From: Thermoplasmatales archaeon
GTDB lineage: Archaea > Thermoplasmatota > Thermoplasmata > Thermoplasmatales > GCA-001856825
DNA: 16,663 nucleotides
Assembly: GCA_014874235.1 (NCBI GenBank)
Contig: JACWAC010000007.1
Location: 1-16,663, forward strand
Reading direction: 5' to 3'
Of the stretch, positions 14,742-16,663 are shown piece by piece; positions within the stretch are counted from its first letter, which is position 1; each line of letters begins with the position of its first letter. A program made the position numbers and the translations under genes. The notes beneath the pieces were generated by a model that was not told the DNA's origin, made no database searches, and saw only the letters and a program-made list of their open reading frames with translations.

Positions 14742-15854
14742 ATGGAAAGAGCAAACATTGTAATCATCGGAGCCGGGGTCGTTGGACTCGCCATTGCTGC
14801 CAAACTGTCAGAGAAAAATGAGGGAGTGCTCCTTCTAGAAAAGAACAGGAGAGTTGGTCAGGAGATCAGCAGTCACAACAGCGGAGTGATTCACTCTGGC
14901 ATTCACTACCCCAAGAATTCCCTGAAGGCCAGGTTGTGTGTCACTGGGAACAGGATGATGTATAAAATCTGCAGCGAGAACAACATCTCTCACAAGATGC
15001 TGGGGAAGCTGACAGTTGCAATAGGAGAGGATGAAATCAGAGAGATTGAGAGCCTCAAGAAACAGGGAGATGAAAACGGTGTAGAAGGTATGAAAATTAT
15101 GGACGGGGGGGAAGTAGGAAGAATGGAACCACTGGTGAAAGTTGACCAGGCCCTCTATACCCCAACCACTGGGATAATTGAACCAGACGAGCTGACCAAT
15201 TATTATTACAGAAGGGCTAGTACGAACGGGACATCGATATCCCTGGCAACCGAAGTCACCGAAATAAAAAGGGTAAATTATGGGTATGAACTTTCTGGCA
15301 CAAGCGGGGGAAGTCAATTCGATCTGTCCGCCCGGATAGTCATAAATTCGGCGGGATTGTACTCCGACAAGGTCGCTGCATTGCCCGGTCTGGATGTTGA
15401 TAGTCTGGGATACAGATTGCATTACTGCAAGGGAGATTATTTCAGGGTGTCGGGGCCACCTCCAGTCAGGCGGTTGATATATCCGGTTCCAAGGGGAGTA
15501 GGACTCGGAGTCCATCTCACTCCTGACCTCTCTGGTTCGATAAAAATCGGGCCCAATGCTTACTATGTTGAATCGATAGAATATACGAATTCATCGAAGA
15601 GCGAAGAGTTCAGAAATGACGTGAAGAGATATCTCCCCGCGATAGTGAAGTATCAAATCAGCGAAGATTCAGCAGGAGTTAGACCGAAGCTACAGGGGCC
15701 ATCAGATAGTTTTAGAGACTTTGTGATTAGAGAAGAAGCGGATCATGGGCTTCCCGGTTTCATAAACCTCATAGGAATTGATTCACCAGGACTTACAGCA
15801 ACGCCAGCAATTGCAGAGTACGTTTCTGAATTGTGCTCCAGGTCGGTAATATAG
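14742..15854 (+). CDS. lhgO: FAD-dependent L-2-hydroxyglutarate oxidase/dehydrogenase-like protein
   Basis: A 370-residue flavoprotein of the DAO/GlpD superfamily, closest in pattern to LhgO/L2HGDH, which oxidises L-2-hydroxyglutarate to 2-oxoglutarate. The N-terminal FAD Rossmann motif is VIIGAGVVGLAIAAKL (residues 7-22), followed by the acidic LLLEKN. The family signature SSHNSGVIHSGIHYP appears at about 43-57, then LKARLC and GKLTVA. Late motifs are GVHLTPDLSGSIKIGPNAY, SAGVRPKL and IGIDSPGLTATPAIAEYV, all typical of the family. Size is near the usual 400, slightly short. The gene starts 57 bases after the ABC operon; no strong TATA box or Shine-Dalgarno was seen, so it may be read through from the ABC genes. 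The related family members that oxidise glycerol-3-phosphate or other 2-hydroxyacids cannot be fully excluded. Confidence 0.85.
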   Translation: MERANIVIIGAGVVGLAIAAKLSEKNEGVLLLEKNRRVGQEISSHNSGVIHSGIHYPKNSLKARLCVTGNRMMYKICSENNISHKMLGKLTVAIGEDEIREIESLKKQGDENGVEGMKIMDGGEVGRMEPLVKVDQALYTPTTGIIEPDELTNYYYRRASTNGTSISLATEVTEIKRVNYGYELSGTSGGSQFDLSARIVINSAGLYSDKVAALPGLDVDSLGYRLHYCKGDYFRVSGPPPVRRLIYPVPRGVGLGVHLTPDLSGSIKIGPNAYYVESIEYTNSSKSEEFRNDVKRYLPAIVKYQISEDSAGVRPKLQGPSDSFRDFVIREEADHGLPGFINLIGIDSPGLTATPAIAEYVSELCSRSVI

Positions 15855-15902
15855 CCTTTAGTTCCTCTGTGGACCAACCTGCGCATGTTTTGAATATCGC
15901 TC

Positions 15903-16340
15903 TCACACTGAGGGACTCTGTGTAGTCTGTCTCGCACTTCTTTCCAGTGAATCTCTGATTTTCACGTAGGCAACGATCAAGAGAATTCCGGGTATCACTC
16001 CGGCAAATATCAGTTGAACTATTCCCAGTACGATGGAGGGGGTCTCTGCTTCCCTGACTTTCTCTTCTGCAAGCTTCTTGTAGATAAGGAAATAGTCAAG
16101 GAGTATCCAGAGTAGTCCGATCAGGAAGAATACGGAAAAGACGACAGCCACAAGTCCAAAGTAATTGGGTAAATTCGTAGTCACTATAGTGTTGTTGAAT
16201 GTGGTCGTGCTCACCGTTCCTATAGCAAAGAAAGCAGCAAACAGAATGGTTCCGAAAATTCCAATCACGAAGAAGATGAGTTGCAGTATTATGGTCACAA
16301 GGGTCAAGGTCTTGGCTGTGGAGGCATCGCTATCTAGCAT
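15903..16340 (-). CDS. Small polytopic membrane protein of unknown function
   Basis: About 145 residues with three to four hydrophobic segments: a long one at roughly 5-35 (could be two), one at about 53-78, and one at 95-120. A short Thr/Asn-rich loop with a sequon (NNTIVTT) lies between the first two, and a charged stretch (KKLAEEKVREAE) precedes the last. The C-terminus is Ser/Thr/Gln-rich and polar. I recognise no catalytic motif; a general resemblance to DUF4064-like small membrane proteins is only an impression. The ATG at 16340 is chosen over an upstream TTG (16352) because a TATA box lies 26 bases before it. It converges on the LhgO-like gene with 48 bases between the stops. Confidence 0.75.
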   Translation of the reverse strand: MLDSDASTAKTLTLVTIILQLIFFVIGIFGTILFAAFFAIGTVSTTTFNNTIVTTNLPNYFGLVAVVFSVFFLIGLLWILLDYFLIYKKLAEEKVREAETPSIVLGIVQLIFAGVIPGILLIVAYVKIRDSLERSARQTTQSPSV

Positions 16341-16359
16341 GATATATAGCAATCTTTAG

Positions 16360-16373
16360 AAAATATATAACAG
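16360..16373 (-). promoter_or_regulatory. TATA box for the small membrane protein gene
   Basis: The minus strand reads GTTATATATTTTC, a strong TATA element centred near 16366, 26 bases upstream of ATG 16340. It sits only about 10 bases after the stop of the upstream peptidase gene, so the small membrane protein has its own leaderless transcript. Confidence 0.65.
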
Positions 16374-16380
16374 TTCCCTT

Positions 16381-16663
16381 CTAAGCATCGGAAGGTGCTT
16401 GCCTTGCAGATATCCAAGTTCCCTCGGGGATGCCAATAATAGGCGGTGTTCTTCCTTCCAGAGAATCAATTATCTCCAATTTGGAATGAACACTAACGAT
16501 GATATCTACAATGCCGAAACCCTCGTAGAATTTGCCATCACCATATCCGCCTTTTGACAAAACAATAGCGCCTGCAGAGTTTCCAATTATTATGCCTTTG
16601 TGCTTCCGTAACTTGAAGTGAATCGACCTCGATTCTATTTCTCTCTTAAGAACTGAAGTATCT
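16381..16663 (-). CDS. Peptidase E-like (family S51) serine peptidase, C-terminal fragment cut by the window end
   Basis: An open frame of 93 codons plus TAG (16381-16383) runs to the window edge, so the N-terminal half and start are outside. The fragment contains GIIIGNSAGAIVL, the G-x-S-A-G nucleophile elbow of family S51 (aspartyl dipeptidase E, cyanophycinase), followed by FYEGFGIVDIIVSVHSK, which matches the GLGLVD..V.H segment containing the catalytic His. A later IIGIPEGTWI is also typical of the family. These enzymes are small cytoplasmic peptidases; dipeptidase E cleaves Asp-X dipeptides. With only the second half visible, dipeptidase E and other S51 members cannot be separated. The next gene downstream has its own promoter, so no operon link is implied. 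Confidence 0.8.
   Translation of the reverse strand, partial: DTSVLKREIESRSIHFKLRKHKGIIIGNSAGAIVLSKGGYGDGKFYEGFGIVDIIVSVHSKLEIIDSLEGRTPPIIGIPEGTWISARQAPSDA

Noticed and set aside
14835..15515. Minus-strand open frame of 226 codons opposite the LhgO-like gene
   Set aside because: The plus strand carries continuous FAD and LhgO family motifs over the same interval; the antisense product shows no domain.
1..16663. CRISPR array, insertion sequence, integrase, tRNA or rRNA
   Set aside because: No spaced direct repeats, transposase-like frame, terminal inverted repeats or tRNA-like folds were noticed on reading; the window is dense with ordinary chromosomal genes.

Overview
The window looks like chromosomal DNA from an archaeon of the Thermoplasmata/Thermoplasmatales type, probably an acidophilic aerobe. 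The clues are a thermopsin-like (peptidase A5) secreted acid protease, a heme-copper oxidase operon with a blue copper protein in place of cytochrome c, AT-rich TATA boxes lying 25-29 bases upstream of start codons (leaderless transcription), many N-x-S/T sequons in the exported proteins, and no bacterial-type promoters. The lineage is an inference from gene content; no rRNA or tRNA gene is present to confirm it.

Layout. 1-523 (+): end of a CPBP-type membrane protease. 578-2539 (+): a large membrane protein with a C-terminal NapH/NosR-like iron-sulfur part. It runs convergently into, and overlaps by 42 bases, a six-gene minus-strand operon (7566 down to 2498): a small two-helix membrane protein, CuA subunit II, subunit I, a membrane-anchored cupredoxin, heme O synthase (CtaB), and an unrecognised polytopic membrane protein with an intramembrane CQCE motif. 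The first five genes can make one respiratory terminal oxidase, its likely copper electron donor and its heme. 7652-8407 (-): a PP2C protein phosphatase. 8493-10973 (-): thermopsin-like protease with a long C-terminal extension. A 221-base divergent promoter region follows. 11195-14684 (+): two overlapping genes for a heterodimeric ABC exporter with one degenerate and one consensus ATP site. 14742-15854 (+): an L-2-hydroxyglutarate oxidase-like flavoenzyme. 15903-16340 (-): a small membrane protein. 16381-16663 (-): the C-terminal part of a peptidase E-like (S51) serine peptidase cut by the window end.

Coding density is very high. No stretch above 300 bases lacks a gene, and I see no insertion sequence, CRISPR array, integrase, tRNA or rRNA. 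The most notable content is the oxidase operon: subunit I has Ser where A-type oxidases have the K-channel Lys and Leu where they have the helix-VI Glu, plus an extra N-terminal transmembrane segment; the last gene encodes an unassigned candidate assembly factor; and the neighbouring iron-sulfur protein has lost one cluster cysteine.
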